Below are positions 19,941-28,765 of a DNA stretch of 64,000 nt, in pieces; positions within the stretch are counted from its first letter, which is position 1, and each line of letters starts with the position of its first letter. Origin of the DNA: Microvirga aerophila (GTDB taxonomy: Bacteria > Pseudomonadota > Alphaproteobacteria > Rhizobiales > Beijerinckiaceae); contig NZ_QOIO01000025.1 in NCBI RefSeq assembly GCF_003332305.1, forward strand, positions 27,992-91,991, given 5' to 3'. A program made the position numbers and the translations under genes. Under the pieces are notes generated by a model. The model ran no database searches. It saw nothing but the letters and a program-made list of their open reading frames with translations, and had not been told where the DNA came from.

Positions 19941-21182
19941 TCATGACTCGAGTTCCCGGAAACAGCCGTCCTCCGCGGCCTCGTGCCGGTCGATGAGAAA
20001 CCATGTCGGCATGCGGCCCTTACCCTTGACATCGATAGTGCCCCGAGGCTCCCAAATGAACTGTCCCGCCAGTCGCTCGTAAACCTCCTGGGATGCCTGA
20101 ATCTGGCCTGAAACTCCTGTGGACTCCATGCGGGACGCCATGTTCACGGCGTCGCCCCAAACGTCATAGAAGAACTTGTGCGTTCCAACAACGCCAGCAA
20201 CCACAGGGCCGCAGGCCATCCCAATCCTGATAGCAACAGGATCTCCGTTCTGAGCAGCAATACTCGCAGCCACCTCGCGCATCTCAAGCGCGAACGCTGC
20301 CAAGGCTTCAAGGTGGTCCGACCGGACTAGCGGGATGCCACTGACGACCATATAGCCGTCGCCTGTGGTCTTGATCTTCTCCAGCCCATGCTGCTCCACA
20401 AGCTGATCGAAGGCCGTGAACGCCTCATTGAGGAATCGGATCACCTCCATGGGAGGCATACCGCTTGCCCGCGCCGTGAATCCTGCCATGTCGGCAAAGA
20501 GAATAGACGCATCGTCGAACCCATCAGCGATGATGCCTGGCGAGATCTTGAGCCGCTCGGCGACAGGGACCGGCATGATGTTGGCGAGCAGGGTTTCGGA
20601 CCGCCGGTACTCCCTCTGCGCCAAGGCTTCCGCCCGGCTCGTCTCCCTGACAGCGTAGAAGACGATGGCCAGGAGAATCGCCGAGGTCCCGATGATGCAG
20701 GCGAGGAAATTGCCGAGCATGAACGATGGGCTGAGAAGACCCGTATCGGCCGGGGCCAAGAGCTCTAAGGCAATGAACAGCACGATGCCCACGCTGCCGA
20801 AGAGCGCGATCAAACCGATCCTTTCCGGACCGAATACGAGCACTGCTCCCGCCGCGATGGCGAGGTACTGGACCTGCATTCCGCTATCCGTTCCCAGCAT
20901 GAAGCAGATGACGAAGATGGCTGTGTAACTGATCAGGCCATAGGCTAGCGCACCCGCGGTCTCCCCGAAGCGATGCATCAAGGGGACAGCCGCGAGAAGC
21001 AGCCCAACGACGATGTTGATCATGGCAAGCGGCCAGAGCCTACGATCCAGAAGATCGGAGAGGGCAAAGCCAAAGGCCAGAAGAACGCCACACCAGGTCG
21101 TTGCGTTAAGGACTTTGAGGCGTCGCGCCACATGCGCTGGGTACCGCTGGGTTCCATAGTCCAGGCTCGCAGGCCATTGCAT
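19941..21182 (-). CDS. Six-TM membrane class III adenylate cyclase
   Basis: A 413-aa protein. ATG at 21180-21182 follows a GGGAGGGGG site; a longer frame to 21257 overlaps the upstream gene. Six hydrophobic segments fill residues 20-190, then a short linker (RRSETLLANIMPVPVAERLK) as in many integral cyclases. The catalytic domain has ILFADMAGFTARAS, the purine-selecting Lys in EKIKTTGDGYMVV, and FYDVWGDAVNMASRMES with Asp, Asn and Arg. This pattern suggests ATP as substrate. The gene lies 67 bp downstream of the phytochelatin-synthase-like gene on the same strand. Confidence 0.9.
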   Translation of the reverse strand: MQWPASLDYGTQRYPAHVARRLKVLNATTWCGVLLAFGFALSDLLDRRLWPLAMINIVVGLLLAAVPLMHRFGETAGALAYGLISYTAIFVICFMLGTDSGMQVQYLAIAAGAVLVFGPERIGLIALFGSVGIVLFIALELLAPADTGLLSPSFMLGNFLACIIGTSAILLAIVFYAVRETSRAEALAQREYRRSETLLANIMPVPVAERLKISPGIIADGFDDASILFADMAGFTARASGMPPMEVIRFLNEAFTAFDQLVEQHGLEKIKTTGDGYMVVSGIPLVRSDHLEALAAFALEMREVAASIAAQNGDPVAIRIGMACGPVVAGVVGTHKFFYDVWGDAVNMASRMESTGVSGQIQASQEVYERLAGQFIWEPRGTIDVKGKGRMPTWFLIDRHEAAEDGCFRELES

Positions 21183-21249
21183 GTCCCCCTCCCGAAAGGT
21201 CTCGCTGGAGATAGTAACGGTGCGGGCTGGTAGAGCCCTTAATCCCACT

Positions 21250-21906
21250 TCACTCAATCCGCAGAAGACCGCGCTTCGTCCGGCCGTCGAACGTATCGAG
21301 GGCGGTGAAGAGGCGCGACCGCTCGACCAGCCAGGGGCGGTAGTTCTCGTTGACGTCCAGCACGAAGACGAGATCCTCGTCCTCTAGGTACCCTCCGACG
21401 GGCGAGATGTGGCCGACCCCGGCTCCGAAGATCGCTTTGCGGCTGAAGTTGACCACGTAACGCCGCTCCGGGTTGTTCGTGTCCCGCAGGATCTCTCGGA
21501 AGGCCTCCGGCGTTAGATCCCGCAGGACCGTGACCCTCCGGCTGGTATGGCTCCTCGCGAGCTCTGCTGCCTGATCCAAGGTGATACCGACGGGGCAGAT
21601 ATGGAACCAGCACGATCCTGCATTCTTGAGGATCTCGCCCTCGGTGTCAGCCTTCTCCTCCCCGAGCGACCGGAAGACGTTGGCCAAGCTCGCCGGGCCG
21701 CAGACCGAGCCGTTCGACTGCCATTCGAGGTGGTTCCCGAAGGTTGCCGCAACAGGCAGACGCCAGGCGCGATCCAGAAGCTCGTTGGTGCGGGTCACAG
21801 AAGTCCGAATGACCTCGGGTTGCACCTTGGATTGATCGACATAGGCTGTAGCCGCGCCGATCAGGCCAAGGGCGATCACGAGTGAGACGGCAATCTTGCG
21901 CTTCAT
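21250..21906 (-). CDS. Phytochelatin synthase-like cysteine protease (peptidase C83 family)
   Basis: A 218-aa protein starting at ATG 21904-21906 (GGGGGAG site); it begins with a signal or membrane anchor (IAVSLVIALGLIGAATAY). The catalytic triad of the family can be placed: Cys69 in SNGSVCGPASLANVFRSLG, His166 in GAGVGHISPVGGY and Asp184 in VFVLDVNENYRPW. Bacterial members cleave glutathione to gamma-Glu-Cys or act on related peptides; few make phytochelatins. The export signal suggests a periplasmic role. It is probably co-transcribed with the downstream membrane cyclase. Confidence 0.85.
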   Translation of the reverse strand: MKRKIAVSLVIALGLIGAATAYVDQSKVQPEVIRTSVTRTNELLDRAWRLPVAATFGNHLEWQSNGSVCGPASLANVFRSLGEEKADTEGEILKNAGSCWFHICPVGITLDQAAELARSHTSRRVTVLRDLTPEAFREILRDTNNPERRYVVNFSRKAIFGAGVGHISPVGGYLEDEDLVFVLDVNENYRPWLVERSRLFTALDTFDGRTKRGLLRIE

Positions 21907-22273
21907 GGCCAGGCTCCCCCAAGGAGGCATCCTGACCCGATTGTACGTCAGTTTCGGGACGAAGCGACAGCTGATGCGGTTTGAGTTAGAAGCAGGTGAA
22001 GCCCGCAGATCGGACTGGGCCAAGGCAGGAGCCCAAGCCTCCTGAAGGGATGCTGCGGGTCAATCTTTCACGTTCCGACCGCTCAACAAACGTCGGCTCT
22101 TAAGTGCCCAAACGGACTGAGTCATCACCAAAGCAAACTCCCCAACCGGCAACCGAGATTGTGTCGCTCAGACGGAAAGCTGCGCGTTGGCCTGTTGCTC
22201 CCGTCTCCTGGGTTGTTGAAGATCAAGGAGAAGAATAAGCTGTGGCATAGCAGAACTCCTCTGGGGTGATGGC
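21907..22273. other. Divergent intergenic region
   Basis: Between divergent genes (protease leftwards, decarboxylase rightwards). It should hold both promoters; no consensus elements stand out and no gene is seen. Confidence 0.4.
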
Positions 22274-23653
22274 ATGCGCGAGCTGGATATCCCCGATCAG
22301 GAGCTGTCCGCACTGGCGGACGAGACCTTGAATCTCGCCAAGAACTACTGGTCCCGTCTGGACGAACGTGCGGCCTACCCCGCCACAAGCGGCGAGGAGA
22401 CCGCGCGGCTCTTCTCGCGAGCATGGGCCGAGACAGGACGCGGCCGGGGGATCCTTGCTGACTTCCAACAGATCGCCGACCACTCGCGTCCGTCCGGCGC
22501 CCGGTTCTTCGGTTACGTGGTCGGCTCTGGCGAACCGGTCGGGGCGCTCGGCGAGTGGCTGGCGGCGGTTCTCAACCAGAACGTCACCTCCTGGCGATCG
22601 GCGCCGGCGGCCACAACGATCGAGCGCACCGTCGTCGGCTGGCTGGCGGATGCGGTCGGGTGCCCCGGCTTCATCGGCAGCCTGTGCGGGGGTGGTTCGG
22701 CAGCCAATCTCATGGCCCTGACAATGGCGCGGGAGGCGAAGCTCCCTGCCAACGAAACAGGTGCCAGCCCATGCATGATGTACGCCTCCGAGCAGGCGCA
22801 CATGTCCATCCCCAAGGCCATCGCGCTGTTGGGCATCGGCCGGCAGAATCTTCGGCTGATCCCCGTCGACGAAGGCTTCCGGATGCGGACGGACGCGCTC
22901 AAGGCTGCCATTGCCGAGGACCACAGGGCAGGCCGTACCCCCATCGCCATCGTGGCCACACTCGGCACGGTGGCGACCGGCGCGATCGACCCCCTCCGTG
23001 AGATTGCGGACGTCGCCCGGATGGAGGCCCTGTGGCTGCATGTCGACGGCGCCTACGGGGCTCTAGCGGCCCTGGCCGTGCCAGACCAATTCCAAGGCTT
23101 GGCATCGGCGGATTCGCTGTCGCTCGATGCCCACAAGTGGCTGTACCAGCCCATCGATTGCGGCTGCCTGCTCCACCGCGATGCAGCGATTGCGCGTGAG
23201 GCTTTCTCGAACAGCGGGGACTACGTCAGGATCCTCAACCAAAATCCCGAGGAGGCGTTTGCCTTCTTCGAGGAATCGATGGAACTCTCCCGACGATTCC
23301 GTGCCTTGAAGCTCTGGATGTCGCTCCAGTATCACGGGCGCCGAACGTTTCGTGAAGCCATCGCGCGCGATCTCCGTCATGCCCAGATGCTGGCGGAGGC
23401 CATCGCGGCGCAGCCGGAGCTGGAACTGCTGGCGCCCGTCACCCTCAGCGTGGTTTGCTTCCGCCACCGTACGAAGGACAACGAGGCGATCTTGCGGCGC
23501 TTGGTTGCCCGAGGCCGGGTGTATCTGTCGAATGCAACGCTCAAGGGCCAATTCGCGCTGCGGGCGTGTTTCGTGAATCACCGGACGACAGCGGAGGACG
23601 TACGCACCATCGTGGATGAAGTCATCGCCGCCGCCACTGAGCTCAATCGATGA
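22274..23653 (+). CDS. PLP-dependent group II amino acid decarboxylase family
   Basis: A 459-aa fold-type I PLP enzyme. Visible motifs are SLCGGGSAANLMAL, EQAHMSIPKA (His stacking on PLP), ATLGTVATGAIDPL, HVDGAYGALA (Asp pairing with the pyridine nitrogen) and DAHKWLYQPIDCG with the Schiff-base Lys. Length and motifs match aromatic-L-amino-acid/glutamate-type decarboxylases. The substrate could be an aromatic amino acid, aspartate or a similar acid; sequence alone does not decide. Confidence 0.9.
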   Translation: MRELDIPDQELSALADETLNLAKNYWSRLDERAAYPATSGEETARLFSRAWAETGRGRGILADFQQIADHSRPSGARFFGYVVGSGEPVGALGEWLAAVLNQNVTSWRSAPAATTIERTVVGWLADAVGCPGFIGSLCGGGSAANLMALTMAREAKLPANETGASPCMMYASEQAHMSIPKAIALLGIGRQNLRLIPVDEGFRMRTDALKAAIAEDHRAGRTPIAIVATLGTVATGAIDPLREIADVARMEALWLHVDGAYGALAALAVPDQFQGLASADSLSLDAHKWLYQPIDCGCLLHRDAAIAREAFSNSGDYVRILNQNPEEAFAFFEESMELSRRFRALKLWMSLQYHGRRTFREAIARDLRHAQMLAEAIAAQPELELLAPVTLSVVCFRHRTKDNEAILRRLVARGRVYLSNATLKGQFALRACFVNHRTTAEDVRTIVDEVIAAATELNR

Positions 23654-23761
23654 TCCGCCGGCTGTGGACGCCAGTGGTATCATGACGGCGACGTTGCTCC
23701 ATATACAGCCGGGATCAGTGGGCTGCGAGGTTCAACTCCAAGGTCCACTTGGGGTCTTGGT

Positions 23762-23900
23762 TGTGTAAAAACGCTGACGTGTTGCTCGGTGAAGCAAATT
23801 TGTGTCTTGTGAGGCTGAACCGACCGGAGATTTCTCGGTGTACGGGGCTGAAATTGTACAGATAGCTCGTCGAGATCGGACCTGTTCGCGTTTTTACACA
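23762..23900. mobile_element. Putative 139-bp MITE with 13-bp perfect terminal inverted repeats
   Basis: TGTGTAAAAACGC at 23762-23774 is exactly inverted at 23888-23900 (GCGTTTTTACACA). The element has no coding capacity and lies in a 455-bp intergenic gap. No clear target-site duplication was found. The TGTGTAAAAAC-type end is seen on several transposase families, so it is probably a non-autonomous derivative. Confidence 0.55.
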
Positions 23901-24018
23901 GGCTGGGTCAGGAACCGCGATTCCCTGCGCTTTCGGAACGTCCGGTTCAATGTGAATTGCTGCCTTCGAGCTTAGGTCTCAGGCGTGCCAGGAGCTGACC
24001 TTCCTGGTTTTGGTTCAT

Positions 24019-24043
24019 GTCGCGGAAGGCTGTTCTATGGAAC
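24019..24043 (+). repeat. Copy 1 of the TTCGCAGAA-N-TATGGAAC motif
   Basis: GTCGCGGAA, 11 bases, GGAAC; the most divergent of five copies in 24.0-28.4 kb. It lies 66 bp before the substrate-binding protein gene. Confidence 0.5.
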
Positions 24044-24108
24044 CCGCGTCAACACACCTGCACAGCCTGTGCTATACTGTTTTCTGTTGGTGAACCTGAA
24101 GGTGGCTG

Positions 24109-25086
24109 ATGCGACGGCGGGAGTTCGTCATCGGTCTTGGCTGCGTGGCCGTCGCATGGCCGCTCAGAACGCGCGCGCAGCAAGGGGGAAAGATCTATCG
24201 CATCGGCATTCTCGAAGCGATACCCGCAGACAGGAACGCCGCCAATCTTAACGGCCTCCGCAAGGGGTTGCTGGATCTCGGCTACGTCGAAGGCCGCAAT
24301 TTGATCATTGAATACCGCTCGGCCGATGGTCGGGCGGAGCGGTTTCCCGACCTCGCGGCCGAACTGGTGCGTCTCAAGGTTGACTTGTTCGTGACGAGGG
24401 GGACGCCTGCCACCAAGGCGGTCGAAAACGCGACCGGAACAATCCCGGTCGTTATGGCGACGATGGGCGGCCCGGGCGCCATCGTGGCAAGCTTCGCGCG
24501 CCCTGGAGGCCACATCACGGGGGTGATCACCTTCAGCACCGAACTGACGGCAAAACGAGTCGAGATCCTCAAAGAGCTGGTTCCGAGTCTCGCCCGCGTC
24601 GCCTTGCTTCACAACATGGGCAATCCGGCGGTCCCACCCGAATGGGACGAGACCAAAGCGGCGGCGCGCGCGCTGGGTCTCGAGGCAGACCTTCTCGACG
24701 TGCGCAGCAAGGACGACTTAAGCCGCGCGTTTGAACAGACACTCCGTCAACACATCGGCGGGTTGGTCGTTGGGGCAGATGGCCTCACGCAACTGCATCA
24801 ACAAATGGTCATTGACTTTGTCGACCGTCATCGGCTGCCGGCAATCTATCCAGCCCGCGAGTACGTCGGGGCTGGAGGATTGATCGCCTACGGGGTGAAC
24901 TATCCTGACCTTTATTTCCGCTTGGCAACCTTCATCGAAAAGATCCTCAAGGGCGCCAAACCTGGGGAGCTTCCGGTGGAACAGCCGACCAAATTCGAGC
25001 TCGTGATCAACCTGAAGACTGCCAGGGCACTCGGCCTCGACATTGTCCCTTCGCTCCTGGCCCGCGCCGACGAGGTGATGGAGTAG
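24109..25086 (+). CDS. ABC transporter substrate-binding protein (PF04392 type), Tat-exported
   Basis: A 325-aa protein with a twin-arginine start (MRRREFVIGLGCVAVAWPL) and cleavage near TRAQQ. The core shows the ABC_sub_bind pattern: YRIGILEA, FRPD-like spacing, VVMATMGGPGAIVASFARPGG and VVGADGLTQLHQ. Rhizobiales carry many such genes without adjacent permeases, and none is adjacent here. The ligand is unknown; amino acids or aromatic compounds have been suggested for relatives. Confidence 0.88.
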   Translation: MRRREFVIGLGCVAVAWPLRTRAQQGGKIYRIGILEAIPADRNAANLNGLRKGLLDLGYVEGRNLIIEYRSADGRAERFPDLAAELVRLKVDLFVTRGTPATKAVENATGTIPVVMATMGGPGAIVASFARPGGHITGVITFSTELTAKRVEILKELVPSLARVALLHNMGNPAVPPEWDETKAAARALGLEADLLDVRSKDDLSRAFEQTLRQHIGGLVVGADGLTQLHQQMVIDFVDRHRLPAIYPAREYVGAGGLIAYGVNYPDLYFRLATFIEKILKGAKPGELPVEQPTKFELVINLKTARALGLDIVPSLLARADEVME

Positions 25087-25125
25087 AGATCTCGCGCGGG
25101 AAATCCGCCACGTCCCGCCGCACAT

Positions 25126-25149
25126 TTCGGATAAGGCCGTTTATGGAAC
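25126..25149 (+). repeat. Copy 2 of the TTCGCAGAA-N-TATGGAAC motif
   Basis: TTCGGATAA, 10 bases, GGAAC, in the gap between two convergent genes, which argues against a simple promoter role. Confidence 0.5.
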
Positions 25150-25167
25150 GGCTAGATTGCGCGTTGC

Positions 25168-26058
25168 TCACCCAGTGGTATCAGTCGCATAGGTAATCGT
25201 GCTGTAGTCACCAACCCGCTGAAATCCAAGAGCCTCGTAGCAGCGTCGCGCCGCAGGGCTCTCAGTGAACAACACCGCGCGCGTTACGCCCTCTTGCTCC
25301 GCGATTTGGAGGGCACCTGCCACGACCCTTCGGGCATACCCGCGCCCACGCCACTCTGGCGGGGTCCATACGCCTCCGATCTGAACAATGTCAGAGACCC
25401 GTACCATGTGGGTGCAGAGCGACACAGGGTGGGTGCAGAGCGACACAGGTATGTCCCCTACCTCCAAAAGGAAGGCTTCCTTGCGCGCAACGTGTCCCTC
25501 AATCATCTGGGCTGCAAGCGACCGGGTCGTATCCGTATCAGGGAGCCCAGTACTCTCCAGTTCATAGCTGAAGCGCCACTCCCGGAGCAGAGCAAGATCC
25601 TCGCTCTTGGCCCGACGGCAGGAGGTGGAGCTTGAGCCAAGGGGACCAGGGGCTATCAGGTCGGAGAGGTTGAGCACGAACATGCCCACTCGGGATTGCC
25701 TTTGGATGGCCTGCTCCTCTAAACCTAACCCAGCATGAGCCGTCTCCACCTGTGACAACGACCCCAGGATTTTAAGCAAAGGCCGGCCTGTGGCCTCGAT
25801 CGCCACCCGCGCCAGCTCGGCAGAGCTCCCGGGCGCTTGCAGGAACACGACGTTGTGCCAGCTGTGCATCGCGACGCCCACGATGTGACCGTCCGAAAGG
25901 GCAATCGCATAGGTGCCCTGAAGGGGCTTTCCCTCATCAACGAGGCCGCCACGAGTAAGAAAAGAGCGCAGATGCAGGGAGCTATCAGCATGCTGAGCCA
26001 GGAATGCGTCGAGCAGGCTCTCGTCACCAGGATGGGCAAGGCGAACCGTGTTGGCCAT
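25168..26058 (-). CDS. GNAT family N-acetyltransferase
   Basis: A 296-aa protein. ATG 26056-26058 is chosen because GGAGG lies nine bases upstream. The C-terminal half is a GNAT fold with acetyl-CoA loop VWTPPEWRGRGYARRVVAGAL and the C-terminal SPAARRCYEALGF motif. The N-terminal half is a degenerate GNAT-like domain, as in DUF4081/two-domain enzymes. A perfect 21-bp tandem duplication inside the gene repeats seven residues (PVSLCTH twice). Substrate is unknown. Confidence 0.85.
   Translation of the reverse strand: MANTVRLAHPGDESLLDAFLAQHADSSLHLRSFLTRGGLVDEGKPLQGTYAIALSDGHIVGVAMHSWHNVVFLQAPGSSAELARVAIEATGRPLLKILGSLSQVETAHAGLGLEEQAIQRQSRVGMFVLNLSDLIAPGPLGSSSTSCRRAKSEDLALLREWRFSYELESTGLPDTDTTRSLAAQMIEGHVARKEAFLLEVGDIPVSLCTHPVSLCTHMVRVSDIVQIGGVWTPPEWRGRGYARRVVAGALQIAEQEGVTRAVLFTESPAARRCYEALGFQRVGDYSTITYATDTTG
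25408..25449. repeat. Perfect 21-bp tandem duplication inside the GNAT gene
   Basis: The unit GTGGGTGCAGAGCGACACAG plus G occurs twice head to tail and keeps the frame, giving PVSLCTHPVSLCTH just before the beta-strand that leads to the acetyl-CoA loop. Confidence 0.9.
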
Positions 26059-26156
26059 CCGCAGCATCCTCCAAGGCCTGTCTGAGCTGTTCACAGATCC
26101 TGTGGCTTGGCTTGAGCATAGGCCTCGCGCAGGACCGATACAATCCGCCCGCGTAG

Positions 26157-26180
26157 TTCGCAGAAACATCTCTATGGAAC
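26157..26180 (+). repeat. Copy 3 of the TTCGCAGAA-N-TATGGAAC motif
   Basis: TTCGCAGAA, 10 bases ending CTAT, GGAAC; 99 bp upstream of the GNAT gene start, in reverse orientation to that gene. Confidence 0.5.
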
Positions 26181-26246
26181 GGGCCGTGCTTCATCAGCTG
26201 GCGAATTGACTCTGAGCTGACAAAGGCGGCTCAGCTGTCGATCGGG

Positions 26247-27125
26247 TCAGAGCTGCGCAAGGGTCAGTGCGACTGGTGTCGTTGGCAGGTGTTCGACTGC
26301 GCTGAACCCTGCTTGGTGCAGCGCCTCCTCAAGCGCGGTGTCGGTCCACGGACGGCCGCCGCTGAGCACCGTGCGCAACCCACTGAGCGCTGCCGGCAGA
26401 TGCTCTGCAGGGGCGGCGTAGCGCGCGAGCGCCAGCCAACCCCCAGGCACCAAGGCCGCGCGAATGCGCTCAAGCGCCGCCACCGCAACAGGCTCAGGCA
26501 AGAAGGGCAAGGGCAGCCAAGCCAGGGTGAAGACCTCCACATCTTCCAGCACGGTGACATCCTGCCAACGGAGCTCCACCCGCGCCTCGAGACCGACCCC
26601 GGTGACGTTCTTCCGGGCCAGCGCCAGCGCAGGCTCGTGAATGTCGATGCCGACGACGCGAAGCGCCGGCCAGACCCGTGCCGCTTCGATCGCCAGCCAG
26701 GCTGCGCCCGTTCCCACGTCAAGGAAGGCTCCGCCCTCACGCCGCAATGCCGCCCTCAGCTCGGGCCGATCGGCGGACGCCGCCTCCAAGTCGTGCACGA
26801 TCTTGCGCGAGGCCCGGCCGATGGCGTCGATCAACACCGGATCCTGGTGCCGCCACCCTGGTGGCTGGGCTGGGTCGGCAAAGAGTGCCGCGGCCTCGCT
26901 CAAGGCGTAGCCAATCGCAGCCAGCATCGCCTCCTGCTGGGCGGGCCCAAGCCCGTCCGGGAGCGCAGGATGCATCGCCCGCGCCGCCTCCTGAAGCCGC
27001 GGGCGGAGCATCGGGTCGCCCTCGCGGTGCTCCTGCCGGAGCCGGAGTTCTGCGCCAAGCGCGGCAATCGCCTGGACGGAGAGAAGATGCCGCCGGATCT
27101 CGGTGATTGGATCATCCTGGCTCAC
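26247..27125 (-). CDS. Class I SAM-dependent methyltransferase
   Basis: A 292-aa protein starting at GTG 27123-27125 (GGAGG nine bases upstream; the longer frame to 27317 has no such site). The Rossmann core begins near residue 160: GGAFLDVGTGAAWLAIEA (motif I), VVGIDIHEPALALARKN (motif II) and a GGWLALARYAAP segment. A helical N-terminal lid of 150 residues precedes it, as in enzymes acting on polyketide or O-linked small molecules. Substrate is unknown. Confidence 0.82.
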   Translation of the reverse strand: MSQDDPITEIRRHLLSVQAIAALGAELRLRQEHREGDPMLRPRLQEAARAMHPALPDGLGPAQQEAMLAAIGYALSEAAALFADPAQPPGWRHQDPVLIDAIGRASRKIVHDLEAASADRPELRAALRREGGAFLDVGTGAAWLAIEAARVWPALRVVGIDIHEPALALARKNVTGVGLEARVELRWQDVTVLEDVEVFTLAWLPLPFLPEPVAVAALERIRAALVPGGWLALARYAAPAEHLPAALSGLRTVLSGGRPWTDTALEEALHQAGFSAVEHLPTTPVALTLAQL

Positions 27126-27251
27126 GTTGCGCGTCCTCCACCAAAATCTGATGCAGGATCGGTCATCCGATGCCCGGCCGCAAATCAACTTACACGAAAG
27201 GGCTGGGCCGATTGGCAGAGCTACCCGTCCTTTGGATCCTAGATGCGCAAT

Positions 27252-27276
27252 TTCGCAGAAGGTGCCTTTATGGAAC
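27252..27276 (+). repeat. Copy 4 of the TTCGCAGAA-N-TATGGAAC motif
   Basis: TTCGCAGAA, 11 bases ending TTTAT, GGAAC; between the beta-propeller gene and the methyltransferase gene, 127 bp before the latter's start. Confidence 0.5.
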
Positions 27277-27350
27277 TGGTTTCGATTGAACGCCGATCCT
27301 CCCCTTGGAGGTCTCACAAAGGCGCTCCTATCGTACCACCCACACCTGTT

Positions 27351-28319
27351 TCAGTCTGGCGGCTGTATTCGGTAGATGGCTTTCCCCGAGATCCAGAGTG
27401 AGCCCGCTCCGTACCGAATGGCATCGCCCATAGGACCTGATCCGGTGAAATGGCGAACCAGCGTGTTCGTCTTGGGGTCGATCTGCGCAACCGGTGTTCT
27501 TGGGGCGCTGATCCAGACGTAGCCGCCACCGCAAACGATATCGCCACCATCCAACCGTCCTATCGTCTCAATGGTCGCCAGCACCTCGCCGGTCTTGCCA
27601 TCGATCCGCTGTACGGTGCCATCGCTCTGGTTCAGCACCCAAATCGAACTTTCGCCGGACGCGATAAAGCGCGGTCGGTCGTGGAGCTTGATGGTCGAAA
27701 TGACGGCATTGCTTTTGGGGTCGATCCGATAGAGTTCGCCGTTCTCAAAGCCGGTCACCCAAACCGAGCCGAAATCGACCACGACTCCGGCACTGGCTGA
27801 AGGGAGCGGGATCTCCGCCTCGACTGCCCCGGTCCCAGGATTGTAGCGCGTCAGAACGGTGTCCCTGGTCGCACTGGATGGGGCGGTCAGGACCCAGATC
27901 CCACCCTCCCCCACACCGATGTTGCCCTCGCTCTCCACCATCTGGGCGGGGATTTCCTGCACCAGCTTGTTGGTGTTGGGGTCTATCCTGAGGATCAGGT
28001 CGCGGGTCGTGGCAGGCACCCATACGGCCCCTTCGCCGATGCCCATGGCGCGATACTTGCCATAGCTACCGAGCGGGATGTCCGTCACGCTGTTATCCGC
28101 AGCGTTGACCCGGACCAGAGGCCCACCGCCGAGAGCCGGATCCGAGGGTTGGTTCATCATCCAGAGGGAGTCGAACCCGAAACCCATGAAATCGCCGCCG
28201 CGCGGGATTTCCGCCTGCAGGGTCAGGCTGCCGGGGGGCAACTCTTCCGCTGCGAAGCCCAAGTCGGATGAGACCAGAGTAAGAAACGACAACAAAATGA
28301 GTGCTTTGACTGTGCTCAT
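27351..28319 (-). CDS. Secreted beta-propeller protein (YVTN/NHL-like, Vgb-like)
   Basis: A 322-aa protein with a signal peptide (ALILLSFLTLVSSDLGFAAE). The mature part is about six repeats with the pattern G-x-G-S/G-x-W-V followed by R-I-D-P-x-T, e.g. GEGAVWVPATTRDLILRIDP and VDFGSVWVTGFENGELYRID. This gives a beta-propeller of the lyase/strictosidine-like class. It is likely periplasmic and binds a ligand or partner; no catalytic residues are assigned. Confidence 0.85.
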   Translation of the reverse strand: MSTVKALILLSFLTLVSSDLGFAAEELPPGSLTLQAEIPRGGDFMGFGFDSLWMMNQPSDPALGGGPLVRVNAADNSVTDIPLGSYGKYRAMGIGEGAVWVPATTRDLILRIDPNTNKLVQEIPAQMVESEGNIGVGEGGIWVLTAPSSATRDTVLTRYNPGTGAVEAEIPLPSASAGVVVDFGSVWVTGFENGELYRIDPKSNAVISTIKLHDRPRFIASGESSIWVLNQSDGTVQRIDGKTGEVLATIETIGRLDGGDIVCGGGYVWISAPRTPVAQIDPKTNTLVRHFTGSGPMGDAIRYGAGSLWISGKAIYRIQPPD

Positions 28320-28765
28320 TGTCTTCCTCCCGGAGAAACTGCTGGCTTGGAAGACACGTCCTGTTAGATCGATTATACCACCATGGTCTCGTAATTCGCA
28401 GAACGCCCTTTACGGAACCCGATGAGGTGTCGTTTGACCGTATTCAGAAGCTTCCATCGGCGCTCGGGTCAGTGAGTCAGCAAAGAGCCAGTCGATGCGG
28501 CCCGCTCTGCCCGGCCCGATGTGAGCACGAATATTGAAGGACACTTGGGAGCCGCTGGCACCAACCCCGCTGCCGGAACTGCGCTGTCTACAAGCCATAG
28601 GACCGCGTTCGGCTAAAGTCAGCTCCGGGTCAAAGAGGAACGAACAGCAAATGAAATGAAGGTCCGCTCACTGCCTCATGAGCAGACCAAAGCGCTTCTT
28701 CAGAGAAATGCCAACAAAAGACCTTCGTGGAGGATTGGTGTCGTGTTTCGGCCTGAGGAGATTCT
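28320..28765. other. Intergenic, no intact gene
   Basis: The left part carries the probable promoter of the beta-propeller gene and one copy of the recurring motif. The rest has no supported frame and lies next to the pntB remnant. Confidence 0.4.
28395..28418 (+). repeat. Copy 5 of the TTCGCAGAA-N-TATGGAAC motif
   Basis: TTCGCAGAA, 10 bases ending TTTAC, GGAAC; 76 bp upstream of the beta-propeller gene start. Confidence 0.5.

Noticed and set aside
22223..23041. Minus-strand frame of 272 codons
   Set aside because: Antisense to the PLP decarboxylase, which has clear motifs.
24019..28440. Reading the recurring GGAAC motif as EcfG general-stress promoters
   Set aside because: Such promoters need GGAAC, 16-17 bases, CGTT. 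Here CGTT is at 12 bases in two copies and absent in the others, and one copy lies between convergent genes.
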